A stretch of DNA of 64,000 bases. Source: an uncultured Victivallis sp. Lineage in GTDB: Bacteria; Verrucomicrobiota; Lentisphaeria; Victivallales; Victivallaceae. The first letter of the stretch is position 1, and every line of letters starts with the position of its first letter. A program made the position numbers and the translations under genes. The DNA is taken from assembly GCA_944389935.1 (NCBI GenBank), contig CALXOE010000003.1, positions 1 through 64,000 on the forward strand, given 5' to 3'. The notes under the pieces are model-generated. The model was not told where the DNA came from. It made no database searches and saw nothing but the letters and a program-made list of their open reading frames with translations. Positions 17,098-25,819 of the stretch are shown here, one piece after another.

Positions 17098-18363
17098 TCA
17101 CATTCCGGCGGGGAGGGCGGGCAGCGTGCCGAGCAGGGCCGCATACCGTTTCGGTTCGGCGAGACGGCGGAGCCAGCGCTTCGCAGCGCGCAGCCGGAAG
17201 AACGGAGATCTCCCGAACGAGAAGTCCGCAAGCCGTACGCTCCGGAGCATCTCATCGCGGTCGATCGTTTCTTTCTCCGCGGCGAGAGCAGTGACGGCGG
17301 CAAGCTGCATCACGACCGGAACGGACAGGAGCAAATGCCGCACTCCATACTCGTATGTGTAATTGTGGCAGCGGGTTCCGCAGAAATGCATCGAATCGAG
17401 CTTCCCGTAAAACCATTCAAAGAAGAGCTCCATCGCATCGTTCGAGCACCGGAGCGATGCGGCCGCCGCCGGAATCGCCCGCATGGTGTATTGCGGTGCG
17501 GCTGGATTCAATTCAGAGATCGGGCTTTTGCCGGAATAGACCCGGAGGTGGGTGACCATGCTCCGGAGTCTGCGGCCGATCGAGCGGTCGAGCAGATTGT
17601 CGTCGCGCAGATAGCCGCAGATGAGGCTGCGCAGCTCGGCCCGGATCAGAGCGTCCATACGCCCGCTCCGGAGTTCGGCGTCAAGTTCGGGCGCCGCTTT
17701 GCGGACAAATGCTGTGAGGTCGTCCGCGAAACTGTCGTCTGCGGAGCGGATCGATTCCGGCTCGTGCATGTGAAATTCCAGTATGCGTGCCGCCGCGTAG
17801 CAGCGCAGCGGAAAGGGATATGCCGCGTCATGCAGCAATGTGCGGAATCCGCAGTGAATCTTCCGGACGGTTTCGAGCGGAGCCGGGATCGTCTCCGAAT
17901 AGATGCAGTCATTGGCGCCGCGGCGGAATCCGAGCTGCCGCGCAAGAATGCCGAGTTCCCCGAGCAGATCCCCGGAGCGTTTCCCGTCGGGACGTCCGAC
18001 TCCGGGGCAGATGAAACGCAGTTCGGCCGAGATGCGGCCGTCCCGCCAGTGCTCGATGTGGAACGGAAAGATCCGGCAGACGAGCGGCTTGGCCGCATAT
18101 CCCCGGAGTTTATGGATCTTGCAGAGCTTTCCGTCGGCGAAGACGCAGTGGTGATCCGCTCCCTTGTTGAGGATGAGCTCTTTCCGCTCCGGAATCGGAG
18201 TGAAACACTCCTCCGCCGGGGGCGTTCCGGGGATGTGCAGTGCTTCGAGCGACTGCGCCTCTTCGGGCGTCACGGCGATTTCAAACCGGTCGCAGCAGCC
18301 GCTGTCACAGCAGAGACAGCGACTGCGCTGTTCCGGATAGAGGTCGCACTCGAACCGGTTCAT
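17098..18363 (-). CDS. YkgJ-type cysteine-cluster protein, FliB-like
   Basis: 421 residues. The N-terminal 120 residues hold many cysteines (C6, C16, C18, C19, C23, C24, C53, C73, C81, C96, C119) in the YkgJ pattern, including CDSGCC and the CRIFPFHI segment after KPLVC, which is thought to bind zinc or an iron-sulfur cluster. Total length and the helical C-terminal two thirds resemble FliB, the flagellin lysine N-methylase, but no flagellar gene is nearby and related proteins occur in non-flagellate bacteria. It may modify another surface protein. It starts 10 bases after the ynbE/ydbL fusion with no clear Shine-Dalgarno site and is probably the last gene of the mnmE operon. Confidence 0.7.
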   Translation of the reverse strand: MNRFECDLYPEQRSRCLCCDSGCCDRFEIAVTPEEAQSLEALHIPGTPPAEECFTPIPERKELILNKGADHHCVFADGKLCKIHKLRGYAAKPLVCRIFPFHIEHWRDGRISAELRFICPGVGRPDGKRSGDLLGELGILARQLGFRRGANDCIYSETIPAPLETVRKIHCGFRTLLHDAAYPFPLRCYAAARILEFHMHEPESIRSADDSFADDLTAFVRKAAPELDAELRSGRMDALIRAELRSLICGYLRDDNLLDRSIGRRLRSMVTHLRVYSGKSPISELNPAAPQYTMRAIPAAAASLRCSNDAMELFFEWFYGKLDSMHFCGTRCHNYTYEYGVRHLLLSVPVVMQLAAVTALAAEKETIDRDEMLRSVRLADFSFGRSPFFRLRAAKRWLRRLAEPKRYAALLGTLPALPAGM

Positions 18364-18372
18364 CGGCGGCGG

Positions 18373-18876
18373 TTATTTCTCCGTCCAGTTGCCGGCGGCA
18401 TCCTGAACGAATGTCCCCTGCGCGGCGCGTCCGGCCATGTAGCTGGCCCAGCGCTGTGCGACCGCTTCGGGGGTGATATTCTGTTTTGCGGCGATCGCCT
18501 GGAACACCTGCTGACGGTCGGCGTTTTCGGCGTCGACCACTTTCTGTACGGAAGTGCTCAGCACGCCGTCGGCAGTGCGAGCCTCGAGCAGACCGCGGTT
18601 GTTTTCGCCGATAAGCTGGGCGACTTTCCATGCCTTGATCTGGTCGCGGCGGGAACGGCGGCGCTCCCGGACGTCCGAACTGTTCGGGTCGGCCTTGATG
18701 TTCTTCGCGTCGCTTGAGAGCGCCTGATTGAGCTCCTGATCGACTTTCAGATTCACATCGATCGTGACCTGGATCGGCTTGATCGTCACTTCGTTTTCAG
18801 TTTTGATGGTCGGCGTGCAGCCGGCCAGAATCGCCGCGGCGAGGGCGGCACCTGCCGGAATCAGGGTCGTTTTCAT
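18373..18876 (-). CDS. YnbE-YdbL fusion lipoprotein
   Basis: 167 residues. A signal peptide ends in lipobox LAGC with Cys20. Residues about 21-52 match the outer-membrane lipoprotein YnbE (TIKPIQVTIDVNLKVD), and residues about 78-167 match YdbL/DUF1318 (VQKVVDAENADRQQVFQAIA, then EAVAQRWA and a GTFVQDAAGNW ending). In E. coli these are separate genes, ydbH-ynbE-ydbL. There YnbE pairs with the end of YdbH to form a bridge between the membranes and YdbL modulates that interaction. Here both are one chain, joined by a basic linker (RERRRSRRD, about 70-78). The ATG overlaps the ydbH-like stop codon as ATGA, so translation is coupled. Confidence 0.88.
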   Translation of the reverse strand: MKTTLIPAGAALAAAILAGCTPTIKTENEVTIKPIQVTIDVNLKVDQELNQALSSDAKNIKADPNSSDVRERRRSRRDQIKAWKVAQLIGENNRGLLEARTADGVLSTSVQKVVDAENADRQQVFQAIAAKQNITPEAVAQRWASYMAGRAAQGTFVQDAAGNWTEK

Positions 18877-21398
18877 TTTGCATTCTCCTTCTTTTGGACG
18901 TTGTTTTCGTTGAATTGCTTGAATTTCTCCGAGATGCGCAGCAGCCGGTTCAGCGGCAGGCGCGTATTGATGTTGAGCTGAATCCCCTCGAAGAGCGCCT
19001 TGCCGGCCGGGTCGCGTTTCAACTGGCCGGAAGCCTCGTCGTAGGCGAACGGCAGCGCCTGGTTCGGTTTCCCGTCGAACTGGAGAGAGAGCACGAGATA
19101 CTCTTTTTCGGTCGTGAAGTTCAGTTTCGCCCAGCTGTAGGTGAAATCTTTCAGCGCCTCGAGCGCGAAGTCGAGTTGAGATTGCTGCAGGGCTGCGCCG
19201 GCCATGCCTCCGGCGATCTGTTCCGGATCGGAGAGTTTGATCGTATTGTTCGCGCCCGGGCGCGTGTAAAGATAACTCGTATCGATCGAGAACCCCCGCC
19301 GTGAACTGATCCGCACCGGGATCTTTCCGAACAATACGCCGTCGCCGCTGGCCTTGCTTAGTTCGAGCTGAGTCACAAGTTCGGCCAGAGAGAGATTTTC
19401 ACAGTAAATCTCCGTGTTGAGCGCGAAGTTCGAGAAGTCCGACGGATTCAAACGCAGTGCATGCGCCATCACCGTGCCGCCGCACCAGTTGACCGAGACG
19501 CGCTCGATGGTGGCCTGGTTCTGCGAAGTGAGGTCGAACAAAACGAGCAGATCCGAGAATTCGAGATTCCCGCTGCGGATCTTCTCAACCCGGAGCGTCT
19601 GTCCGGCGGGGGTGTTGAAGCTCAGCAGATCGTTGAATCGCAGGTCGAGCCGGATTCCCTCGGCCTTGAACGGCAGTTCCGGCCAGTCGAAGAGGCCGTC
19701 TTCAAGCATTATCTGCACTCCGGTGGTCAGCTTCCCGTTTTCAAACCGGGCGGCGCCGCCGAGCGACAGGACGCCCGTGAACGTCGCATCTCCGAACTCC
19801 GGCCGGATTTTCGACAGTGCAATCGGCTGTTTCGGCGACCAGGGCGGAACGTTGACTTCAAAGAGCATATCCGGCATCTCGCCCGGACGCGGCGTGACGT
19901 TGCCGCGGAAGTCGATCCGGGCGCCCGGGATGAGTTTGTTTTCAAAATCGCCCGAGAGGAAAATCCCGCGCTTTCTGCCGTAGAACGTGCTGCGGAACAC
20001 GCCGAGTTCGCGGTCGCCCAGCCGGATCGAATCCGCGGTCAGGGTCGCCGGAAGTTTCTCCGTCGCCGGCAACGGGATAACGAGGTTGATCGCATCGGCA
20101 TTCAGCTTCAGCGTCGGATTTGTGACGCTCATCCCGCTGCCGGAAAGCAGATAGTGCCCGTCGTGCTCCTCAAGCCGGAGCTGCGGCGCCTGAAGCGTAT
20201 AGCCGTGTGCGTCGAACTGGACCGGTCCGGTCGTGACGTCCGCCCCGGCGATCCGGAATCCTGCGTCCGGAGTGTTCGTGCAGGTGAGGTTCCATCGAAC
20301 CGGCTCGGTCGTTTTCGCCTGAACCGCACCGCTGTCGAACGTGATTGCGTTCGGCTCCATATTTCCGTCGAGAATCGCGACAAGCTCCTGCTCGGCGGTC
20401 CGGTAACGCACGCTCCAGTTCTGGTGGAGTTGGACGGGGGTTGAGAAATCCACCGGAATTCCGCTCTTCGGTCCGAGACCGAGTGCAACATGGAGGGCTC
20501 CGAGTGCATTCACATCTCCGCCGGCGAAGCTGACGGCGGCGTTGAAGTCGGCCTTCGCATCTCCGCCGATGCCGCCGCCGGTCAGGTCGGAAAAGGCCTC
20601 AATCCGGAACTCCGCGTCGCCGTTGATTTTCGCTGTGGTTGCGACGGTATCGCAGGCGACGTTGAAGTGGATTTTCTGGCCGCGCGGGGTGAGCGTGACC
20701 TCGGCGCGGATGAGTTTCCACTCATGATTCTCCGAGGTTACGACCGCTTCGACCGGGATAACCATTGTGCGCCCCTCGTAATTCACATGGAGTCGCAGAT
20801 CGCGCAGCGTGATTTTTTCGAGTACGACCGCCGCGGTTTCCGGCGTCTGCGGCGGTTCAGGAGATTCGGGGGAGGGGGCGCTCTTCGCCGTGAGTTCCGA
20901 AATGCGCGCAAGTACGCGCTCGAGATTGAAGCCGGAAATGGTGAATTTCCCCTCTTTTACCGCGAAACGGATGTCGCCTCCCGAGAGCGTGAGATTGGTG
21001 ATCTCCAGCGCGCGCGGAGTGCGGAACGGCAGGTGCGGCGTGTAGTCCGCACGGATCGAATCAAATGAGAGCCGCCGTCCGTCCTCTCCGGTCAGGACGA
21101 ATGTTTCGAGGTCGAGTCCGGTCAGTCCGATGCGGCGGATTTTGAGTTCCATGTCGTCGAGTCCGAGCTGTTCGCGGCAGGGGGGCAGCAGACGGGTTTC
21201 GATATATTCCGGCAGATACCAGTTCCAGTAGATCACGCCGCCGATAAAGACGACGACCGCGAGCACGACGAGGGTGAAGAGACTCCAGACCAGACCTTTC
21301 AGGAGTCGGCGCAGAACTCTGCGCGGTTTTTTTCCGGTTTTTTCCGCTTTCGATTCCGGGGCGGTTTCCGGTTTCCGTTCTTTGTTCGTATCGTTCAT
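18873..21398 (-). CDS. YdbH-like intermembrane transport protein (AsmA-like)
   Basis: 841 residues: a charged cytoplasmic tail (1-35), one membrane helix (about 36-58), then a long beta-rich periplasmic part. Repeated short beta strands of the AsmA/TamB/YhdP type and a C-terminal DUF-like region (from about 640, with SLAELVTQLELSKASGDGVL) match YdbH. In E. coli YdbH, TamB and YhdP act in parallel to carry phospholipid to the outer membrane. The presence of the YnbE/YdbL partner directly downstream supports the call. It overlaps mnmE by one base (TAATG) and the fusion gene by four. Sequence identity to YdbH was judged by eye only. Confidence 0.82.
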   Translation of the reverse strand: MNDTNKERKPETAPESKAEKTGKKPRRVLRRLLKGLVWSLFTLVVLAVVVFIGGVIYWNWYLPEYIETRLLPPCREQLGLDDMELKIRRIGLTGLDLETFVLTGEDGRRLSFDSIRADYTPHLPFRTPRALEITNLTLSGGDIRFAVKEGKFTISGFNLERVLARISELTAKSAPSPESPEPPQTPETAAVVLEKITLRDLRLHVNYEGRTMVIPVEAVVTSENHEWKLIRAEVTLTPRGQKIHFNVACDTVATTAKINGDAEFRIEAFSDLTGGGIGGDAKADFNAAVSFAGGDVNALGALHVALGLGPKSGIPVDFSTPVQLHQNWSVRYRTAEQELVAILDGNMEPNAITFDSGAVQAKTTEPVRWNLTCTNTPDAGFRIAGADVTTGPVQFDAHGYTLQAPQLRLEEHDGHYLLSGSGMSVTNPTLKLNADAINLVIPLPATEKLPATLTADSIRLGDRELGVFRSTFYGRKRGIFLSGDFENKLIPGARIDFRGNVTPRPGEMPDMLFEVNVPPWSPKQPIALSKIRPEFGDATFTGVLSLGGAARFENGKLTTGVQIMLEDGLFDWPELPFKAEGIRLDLRFNDLLSFNTPAGQTLRVEKIRSGNLEFSDLLVLFDLTSQNQATIERVSVNWCGGTVMAHALRLNPSDFSNFALNTEIYCENLSLAELVTQLELSKASGDGVLFGKIPVRISSRRGFSIDTSYLYTRPGANNTIKLSDPEQIAGGMAGAALQQSQLDFALEALKDFTYSWAKLNFTTEKEYLVLSLQFDGKPNQALPFAYDEASGQLKRDPAGKALFEGIQLNINTRLPLNRLLRISEKFKQFNENNVQKKENAK

Positions 21399-22726
21399 TA
21401 TTTCCCTATGCAGAATCGGCTGAAAATGTGGTCGAGAATGTCGGGCTCCACGGTTTTGCCCGTGATTTCCCCGACGCGGTTCATGGCGGTGCGGATTCCG
21501 GCGGCGGCGAGTTCAAACTCCCCGTCTTGAAACTGTGCGGCAGCTTCGGGCAGCAGATGGAGCGCCTCTTCGAGCAGCCGTGCTGCGCGGGCGTTGACCG
21601 CAACTTCCGGCGGTGCCGGGCGCGGAGACCCGGCCGCTGCCGCGGCAAATGCGTCGAGCAGTTCGTTGATTCCCTCTTCTTTCAGGACCGAGATTCGCAC
21701 GACGGGCCCGGAAATTTCGGGGAGTTTCCGATCGGCAGCGAGATCGATTTTGTTCCAGACCGCGATCCGGTGAGCGGGGTGCGCCTGTTCCATCCCGGCG
21801 ACCTCGGCTTCAAGATCGGGCGCGGAGGCGTCGAGCAGCCAGAACGTCACGCCCGCCGTCGCGATCGATTTGCGGCTGCGTTCGACGCCCATGCGTTCGA
21901 TCGGGTCGCTGCTCTCGCGCAATCCGGCCGTGTCGGTGATCCGGACGGGGAGATTCCGCAGGACGGTCTGCGCTTCGACCGTGTCGCGAGTGGTGCCCGG
22001 GATCGGGGTCACGATCGCGCGATCGTATCCGAGCAGCAGATTCATGAGGCTCGACTTGCCCGCGTTTGGATGCCCGGCGAGGACGAGTTCGACGCCGTCG
22101 CGCAGAGCGCCGCCGATGCCGCGCGTCCCGTAAAGTTCGCGGAGGCGGTTCGTGATGTCATCGAGTTTGGCGGCGACTTCCGGGTCCCACGCGAGTTCCT
22201 CCTCGGGAAAGTCGAGGCGCGATTCGCACTCGGCGCGCAGTTCGTTGAGTTCGTCGTAAATGCGTTCAAGTTTGCGTGAGAGCGCGCCGTCGAGCTGCCG
22301 GGCGGCGACTTTGAGAGCGAGATCGCTTCCGGCGGAAATCACGTCATTGACGGCTTCGGCCTGCGCAAGGTCGAGTTTCCCGTTTACGAAAGCGCGAAAT
22401 GTGAACTCTCCGGGCTCGGCGAGACGGCAGCCCGCGTCGAACGCGAGACGCAGCGCCTGATCCGCGGCGGACTGTCCGCCGTGACAGTGGAGTTCAACGA
22501 CGTCGTCCCCGGTGTAACTCGCCGGCCCGGGCATGTAGACCGCGAGGGCGGAATCGACGCCGACACGGCCGAGCAGCATTTTGCGCCGGTGTTCCGGCGA
22601 CAACGGCGTTCTGCCGTGCCAGACTTTCAGCCCGATTGCGAGCGCGTCCGGGCCGGATATACGGATAATCGAAACCGCTCCGCCGATTCCGGTCGCCGGC
22701 GCGGCGATGTTGTCGAAAGTATTCAT
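21398..22726 (-). CDS. mnmE: tRNA uridine-5-carboxymethylaminomethyl modification GTPase MnmE
   Basis: 442 residues from the ATG at 22726 (MNTFDNIAAPATG matches the family N-terminus). MnmE with MnmG makes (c)mnm5U at the wobble position of tRNA. The folate-binding N-domain has SYTGDDVVELHCHGG; the GTPase domain has G1 GHPNAGKS (218-225), G2 TTRDT, G3 DTAG and G4 NKID; the C-terminus keeps the catalytic CIGK motif (Cys439). The promoter -10 ends only 7 bases before this ATG, so the mRNA may be leaderless. It heads the operon with the ydbH-like, ynbE/ydbL and FliB-like genes. Confidence 0.97.
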   Translation of the reverse strand: MNTFDNIAAPATGIGGAVSIIRISGPDALAIGLKVWHGRTPLSPEHRRKMLLGRVGVDSALAVYMPGPASYTGDDVVELHCHGGQSAADQALRLAFDAGCRLAEPGEFTFRAFVNGKLDLAQAEAVNDVISAGSDLALKVAARQLDGALSRKLERIYDELNELRAECESRLDFPEEELAWDPEVAAKLDDITNRLRELYGTRGIGGALRDGVELVLAGHPNAGKSSLMNLLLGYDRAIVTPIPGTTRDTVEAQTVLRNLPVRITDTAGLRESSDPIERMGVERSRKSIATAGVTFWLLDASAPDLEAEVAGMEQAHPAHRIAVWNKIDLAADRKLPEISGPVVRISVLKEEGINELLDAFAAAAAGSPRPAPPEVAVNARAARLLEEALHLLPEAAAQFQDGEFELAAAGIRTAMNRVGEITGKTVEPDILDHIFSRFCIGK

Positions 22727-22732
22727 GAGGAA

Positions 22733-22761
22733 ACAATATAGCATAATATGTGCATAAAATC
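22733..22761 (-). promoter_or_regulatory. Promoter of the mnmE operon, leaderless spacing
   Basis: Minus strand TTGATT (22761-22756), 17 bp, TATATT (22738-22733) with TGC before the -10. The expected transcription start coincides with the A of the mnmE ATG (22726). Confidence 0.65.
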
Positions 22762-22865
22762 AACAGCGCGCTCCGGCTGAGTGCCCGCGTGCCGGTGAAA
22801 TCTCGAAAAAAATGACAAAAATCTGACAAACCCGGCTGAAACGACTGGAAATCTGTGGAATGTGT

Positions 22866-23035
22866 GCTACTTTATTTGAACCTGCTATCCCGGACCGGGC
22901 GAAAACCCGATCATCTGAAACCCGGAACGGCGATTCTGCGGGAGAGATCGGTCTGCGGCCGGCGGAAAAGTGCGAAGTTCCGGCGGCGACGCGGCAAAGG
23001 TACGAAAACCGAATCAATCTGGACAAATTGAAGTT
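22866..23035 (+). promoter_or_regulatory. Promoter -10 and long 5' leader of rplM-rpsI
   Basis: TACTTT (22866-22871) behind TGTGC, with a weak -35 CTGGAA 17 bp upstream, gives a leader of about 155 nt before the rplM ATG. The leader contains a small stem CGGG/CCCG (22894-22897 with 22904-22907) and further GC-rich segments but no ORF. Long structured leaders are common for autoregulated ribosomal protein operons; whether this one binds L13 is inference. Confidence 0.4.
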
Positions 23036-23467
23036 ATGAAAACTTATCTGGCGAAAACCGGTGAGATCAAGCGGGAGTACATCCTGTTTGATGCGTCGGA
23101 AGCTCCGGTCGGCCGTCTCGCCGTCCGCATCGCGAATGCGCTGCGCGGCAAGGACAAGCCGACGTATACCCCTCACATCGATACGGGTGCGTTTGTGATC
23201 GTGATCAACGCCGCGAAGTCGGTCTTCACCGGCCGCAAGGGCGAAAAGAAAGTGTATGTGGACTACACCGGCTACCGCAGCGGTTACAAGGAGCGCACCG
23301 CCAAGGAGTTGCGCGAGCGCTGCCCCGAGCGTTTCATCAAGGACGCGGTCTGGGGAATGATGCCGCACGGCCGTCTCGGTCGCGCGCAGTTCAGCAAACT
23401 GAAAGTCTACGCCGGCGCGGAGCATCCGCATACTGCGCAGCAGCCGAAGAAAATCACCGTGAAGTAA
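23036..23467 (+). CDS. rplM: 50S ribosomal protein L13
   Basis: 143 residues from ATG 23036, the family start. It begins MKTYLAKTGEIKREYILFDA and contains the L13 core (APVGRLAVRIANALRGKDKP, VYVDYTGYRSGYKERTAKE, WGMMPHGRLGRAQFSKLKVY and AGAEHPH). L13 is an early assembly protein binding 23S rRNA. rpsI follows after 12 bases, the standard bacterial pair. The frame is open 66 bases upstream but those residues do not belong to the family. Confidence 0.98.
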   Translation: MKTYLAKTGEIKREYILFDASEAPVGRLAVRIANALRGKDKPTYTPHIDTGAFVIVINAAKSVFTGRKGEKKVYVDYTGYRSGYKERTAKELRERCPERFIKDAVWGMMPHGRLGRAQFSKLKVYAGAEHPHTAQQPKKITVK

Positions 23468-23479
23468 TGGAGCAGCGCT

Positions 23480-23878
23480 ATGGCTATTAAGAGTGAAGAG
23501 ATTCTTGCTACCGGTCGTCGCAAATGCGCGGTCGCGCGCGTCCGGCTCCAGCCGGGCACCGGTAAGATCGAAGTCAACGGCAAGGCGATGACGGAGTATT
23601 TTCCGAGCGAAGCGCTTTGCGGTTATGTCAATCAGGTTCTGAAGCTCACCGAGACCGAGGGCAAGGTCGACATCCGGGCGAACATCGACGGCGGCGGCAT
23701 GAGCGGCCAGGCCGGCGCTCTGCGTCACGGTGTGGCCCGCGCGCTCCTCAAGATGAATGAGGAGATCAAACCGGTGCTCAAGGCTGCCGGAATGCTGACC
23801 CGCGATGCCCGCGTCAAGGAACGCAAAAAGGCCGGTCAGCCGGGAGCCCGTCGCCGGTTCCAGTTCTCGAAGCGCTGA
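23480..23878 (+). CDS. rpsI: 30S ribosomal protein S9
   Basis: 132 residues. The N-terminal [20 protein letters not shown], the [19 protein letters not shown] segment and the basic C-terminal tail ending RRRFQFSKR are diagnostic; the last arginine reaches the P-site tRNA in the 30S subunit. It is the second gene of the rplM operon and is closed by a terminator. Confidence 0.98.
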   Translation: MAIKSEEILATGRRKCAVARVRLQPGTGKIEVNGKAMTEYFPSEALCGYVNQVLKLTETEGKVDIRANIDGGGMSGQAGALRHGVARALLKMNEEIKPVLKAAGMLTRDARVKERKKAGQPGARRRFQFSKR

Positions 23879-23908
23879 CGCTTCCGAACGGATCAGACGA
23901 TTCAAAAG

Positions 23909-23940
23909 CCGCACTTCTCTCAGGGGAGGTGCGGTTTTTT
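23909..23940 (+). terminator. Intrinsic terminator of rplM-rpsI
   Basis: An 11-bp stem (23909-23919 with 23924-23934, two G-T pairs) with loop TCAG is followed by six T. Confidence 0.9.
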
Positions 23941-23953
23941 CGTTGTCAGGGGA

Positions 23954-23995
23954 GAGAAAATGCCTCGATTCCGTTGTGCGCGGAACGAGGCATTT
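23954..23995 (-). terminator. Terminator of the TRAP transporter operon
   Basis: AAATGCCTCG (23958-23967) pairs perfectly with CGAGGCATTT (23986-23995), with extra inner pairing TTCCG/CGGAA. On the minus strand the stem leads into TTTTCTCTCC. It lies about 20 bases past the dctM stop, back to back with the rpsI terminator. Confidence 0.7.
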
Positions 23996-24014
23996 GCTCG
24001 TTATGAATCCATGA

Positions 24015-25316
24015 TTATTTCAGTAGTCCGGCGGCGTCCGGCAGCCATTCCGAGAGTGCGGGAATGAACGTGATGAGCAGCACCGCCGCGATCATCGCGA
24101 GGAAGAACGGAATCATCGGTTTCGTCACGTTCGCGATCGAAGTCTTGCCGATGCCGCAGCCGAGGAAGAGACACGAGCCCACCGGCGGCGTACACAATCC
24201 GATGCAGAGGTTCGCGATCATCATAATGCCGAACTGGATGTCGCTCATGCCGAGTTCGCGCGCGACCGGCAGGAAGATCGGCGTGAAGATCAGCACAGCG
24301 GGGGTCATGTCCATGAACGTTCCGACCGCGAGCAGCAGCAGATTGATGATGAGCAGCAATACGATCCGGTTGTCGGAGATCGAGATGAGCGCGGAACTGA
24401 TCGTCTGCGGGATGTTCGCGATCGTCATGATCCAGCTCATCGCCGAGCTGACCGCGATGAGCAGCATGACCACGGCGGTCGTGATTCCGGTCTGGCGGAG
24501 GATTTCCGGCAGATCGCGCAGCTTCACCTCGCGGTAGACCGCCACGGCGAGAATCAGCGAGTAGGCGACTGCCACGGCCGCCGCCTCGGTCGCAGTGAAA
24601 ACCCCTCCGAGGATGCCGCCGATGATGATGACCATGAGAAACAGACTCAGGAACGCACGGCGGAAACTCGTCCAGATCTGACGGAGGGTCGATTTTGCTC
24701 CGCCCCTGTCCCCCTTGCGGACTGCGTGGATCAAACAGACCGCCATGATGCAGAGCCCCATGACGATGCCGGGTATCACGCCCGCGATGAAAATCGCCGC
24801 GATCGAGACTGAGCCGCAGGCGACCGCATAGACGATCATGATGTTCGAGGGCGGGATGATGAGCCCGGTCGTCGCGGCGGTGGTGGTGACCGCCACGCTG
24901 AAGTCGCGGTCGTAACCGTTGCGGGTCATCTCCGGCAGCATGAAGCCGCCGACGCTCGAAACCGCCGCCGTGGCCGATCCGGAGATCGAACCGAACAACA
25001 TGCAGGTCAGCGTGTTGACGTACGAGAGTCCGCCGGGAAACCTCCCGACGAGCGCGTTCGCGAAGTCGATGAGTCTCCGCGCCATGCCGCCGCGCCCCAT
25101 GAGGATTCCGGAGAGGACGAAGAACGGGATCGCGAGCAGTGAGAACGAATTAACGCCGTTCATCATGCGGTCGGCGACGATCATTTCGCTCGAGGCCATG
25201 CCCCCGTTCGCGTAGACCGCGACGAGCGAGGCGGTCCCGATCGCCACACCGACCGGGACGTTCGAGAGCAGCAGAGCGAGAAAGACGAGTACGAGGACGA
25301 CGGCGACTTCAGTCAT
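24015..25316 (-). CDS. dctM: TRAP transporter large membrane subunit (DctM)
   Basis: 433 residues from ATG 25316, with about twelve hydrophobic helices. Family landmarks include the N-terminal LLLSNVPVGVAIG, FSLLAIPFFVLSGILMGRGG, TCMLFGSISGSATAAVSSVG, PPSNIMIVYAVACGSVS and the C-terminal LCIGLCTPPVGSCLFLGCGI. DctM forms the Na+-coupled channel of tripartite carboxylate or sugar-acid transporters. The start overlaps the end of dctQ by 8 bases. Substrate class is set by the binding protein. Confidence 0.95.
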   Translation of the reverse strand: MTEVAVVLVLVFLALLLSNVPVGVAIGTASLVAVYANGGMASSEMIVADRMMNGVNSFSLLAIPFFVLSGILMGRGGMARRLIDFANALVGRFPGGLSYVNTLTCMLFGSISGSATAAVSSVGGFMLPEMTRNGYDRDFSVAVTTTAATTGLIIPPSNIMIVYAVACGSVSIAAIFIAGVIPGIVMGLCIMAVCLIHAVRKGDRGGAKSTLRQIWTSFRRAFLSLFLMVIIIGGILGGVFTATEAAAVAVAYSLILAVAVYREVKLRDLPEILRQTGITTAVVMLLIAVSSAMSWIMTIANIPQTISSALISISDNRIVLLLIINLLLLAVGTFMDMTPAVLIFTPIFLPVARELGMSDIQFGIMMIANLCIGLCTPPVGSCLFLGCGIGKTSIANVTKPMIPFFLAMIAAVLLITFIPALSEWLPDAAGLLK

Positions 25317-25818
25317 GGCGCACCTCCCCGGCATTGTTTTCCGGCTGCGGTGCGAGGTCGCTGCGCAGCTGACACACTTCAAAGAGCAGGATGAAGAGGC
25401 CGCTCACCGGCAGCGGCAGGTACTGGATCACATCCGATACCTGCAAGGCGGGCAGTACGTTCCAGTGGTGAATCGCCTGCACGACTAGCTTGATCCCGCC
25501 GATTTCAAAGACGATGAAGACGAAGAGCAGCGTCACGATGTGGATGAAGAGCGCGGTTTTGCGCTGCATTCCCGGCGTGAAGCGGGAGGTGACGAGATCG
25601 ATCCCGAGGTGGGCGCGCGCCTCGAATGCGGCTGCGATGCCGAGAAAACTGACCCAGATCAGCGTCACGGTCGCGAGTTCCTCGGTCCACTTGATCTGCG
25701 CGCCCCAGAGATAGCGGGACCCGACGCCGAGCAGCACGTCGACAACGAGGAGCGCGACGGCGGCGATGAGAAAGAAGTTCAGAATGCGCAGGGCATATCG
25801 TTTGAGAGTTTCGAGCAT
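25309..25818 (-). CDS. dctQ: TRAP transporter small membrane subunit (DctQ)
   Basis: 169 residues with four membrane segments and the DctQ pattern RYLWGAQIKWTEELATVTLIW. It bridges the large subunit in TRAP transporters. GGAGGTGAAATAAG just upstream, inside the dctP end, is its ribosome site; only one base separates the dctP stop from this ATG. Confidence 0.93.
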   Translation of the reverse strand: MLETLKRYALRILNFFLIAAVALLVVDVLLGVGSRYLWGAQIKWTEELATVTLIWVSFLGIAAAFEARAHLGIDLVTSRFTPGMQRKTALFIHIVTLLFVFIVFEIGGIKLVVQAIHHWNVLPALQVSDVIQYLPLPVSGLFILLFEVCQLRSDLAPQPENNAGEVRHD

Positions 25819-25819
25819 C

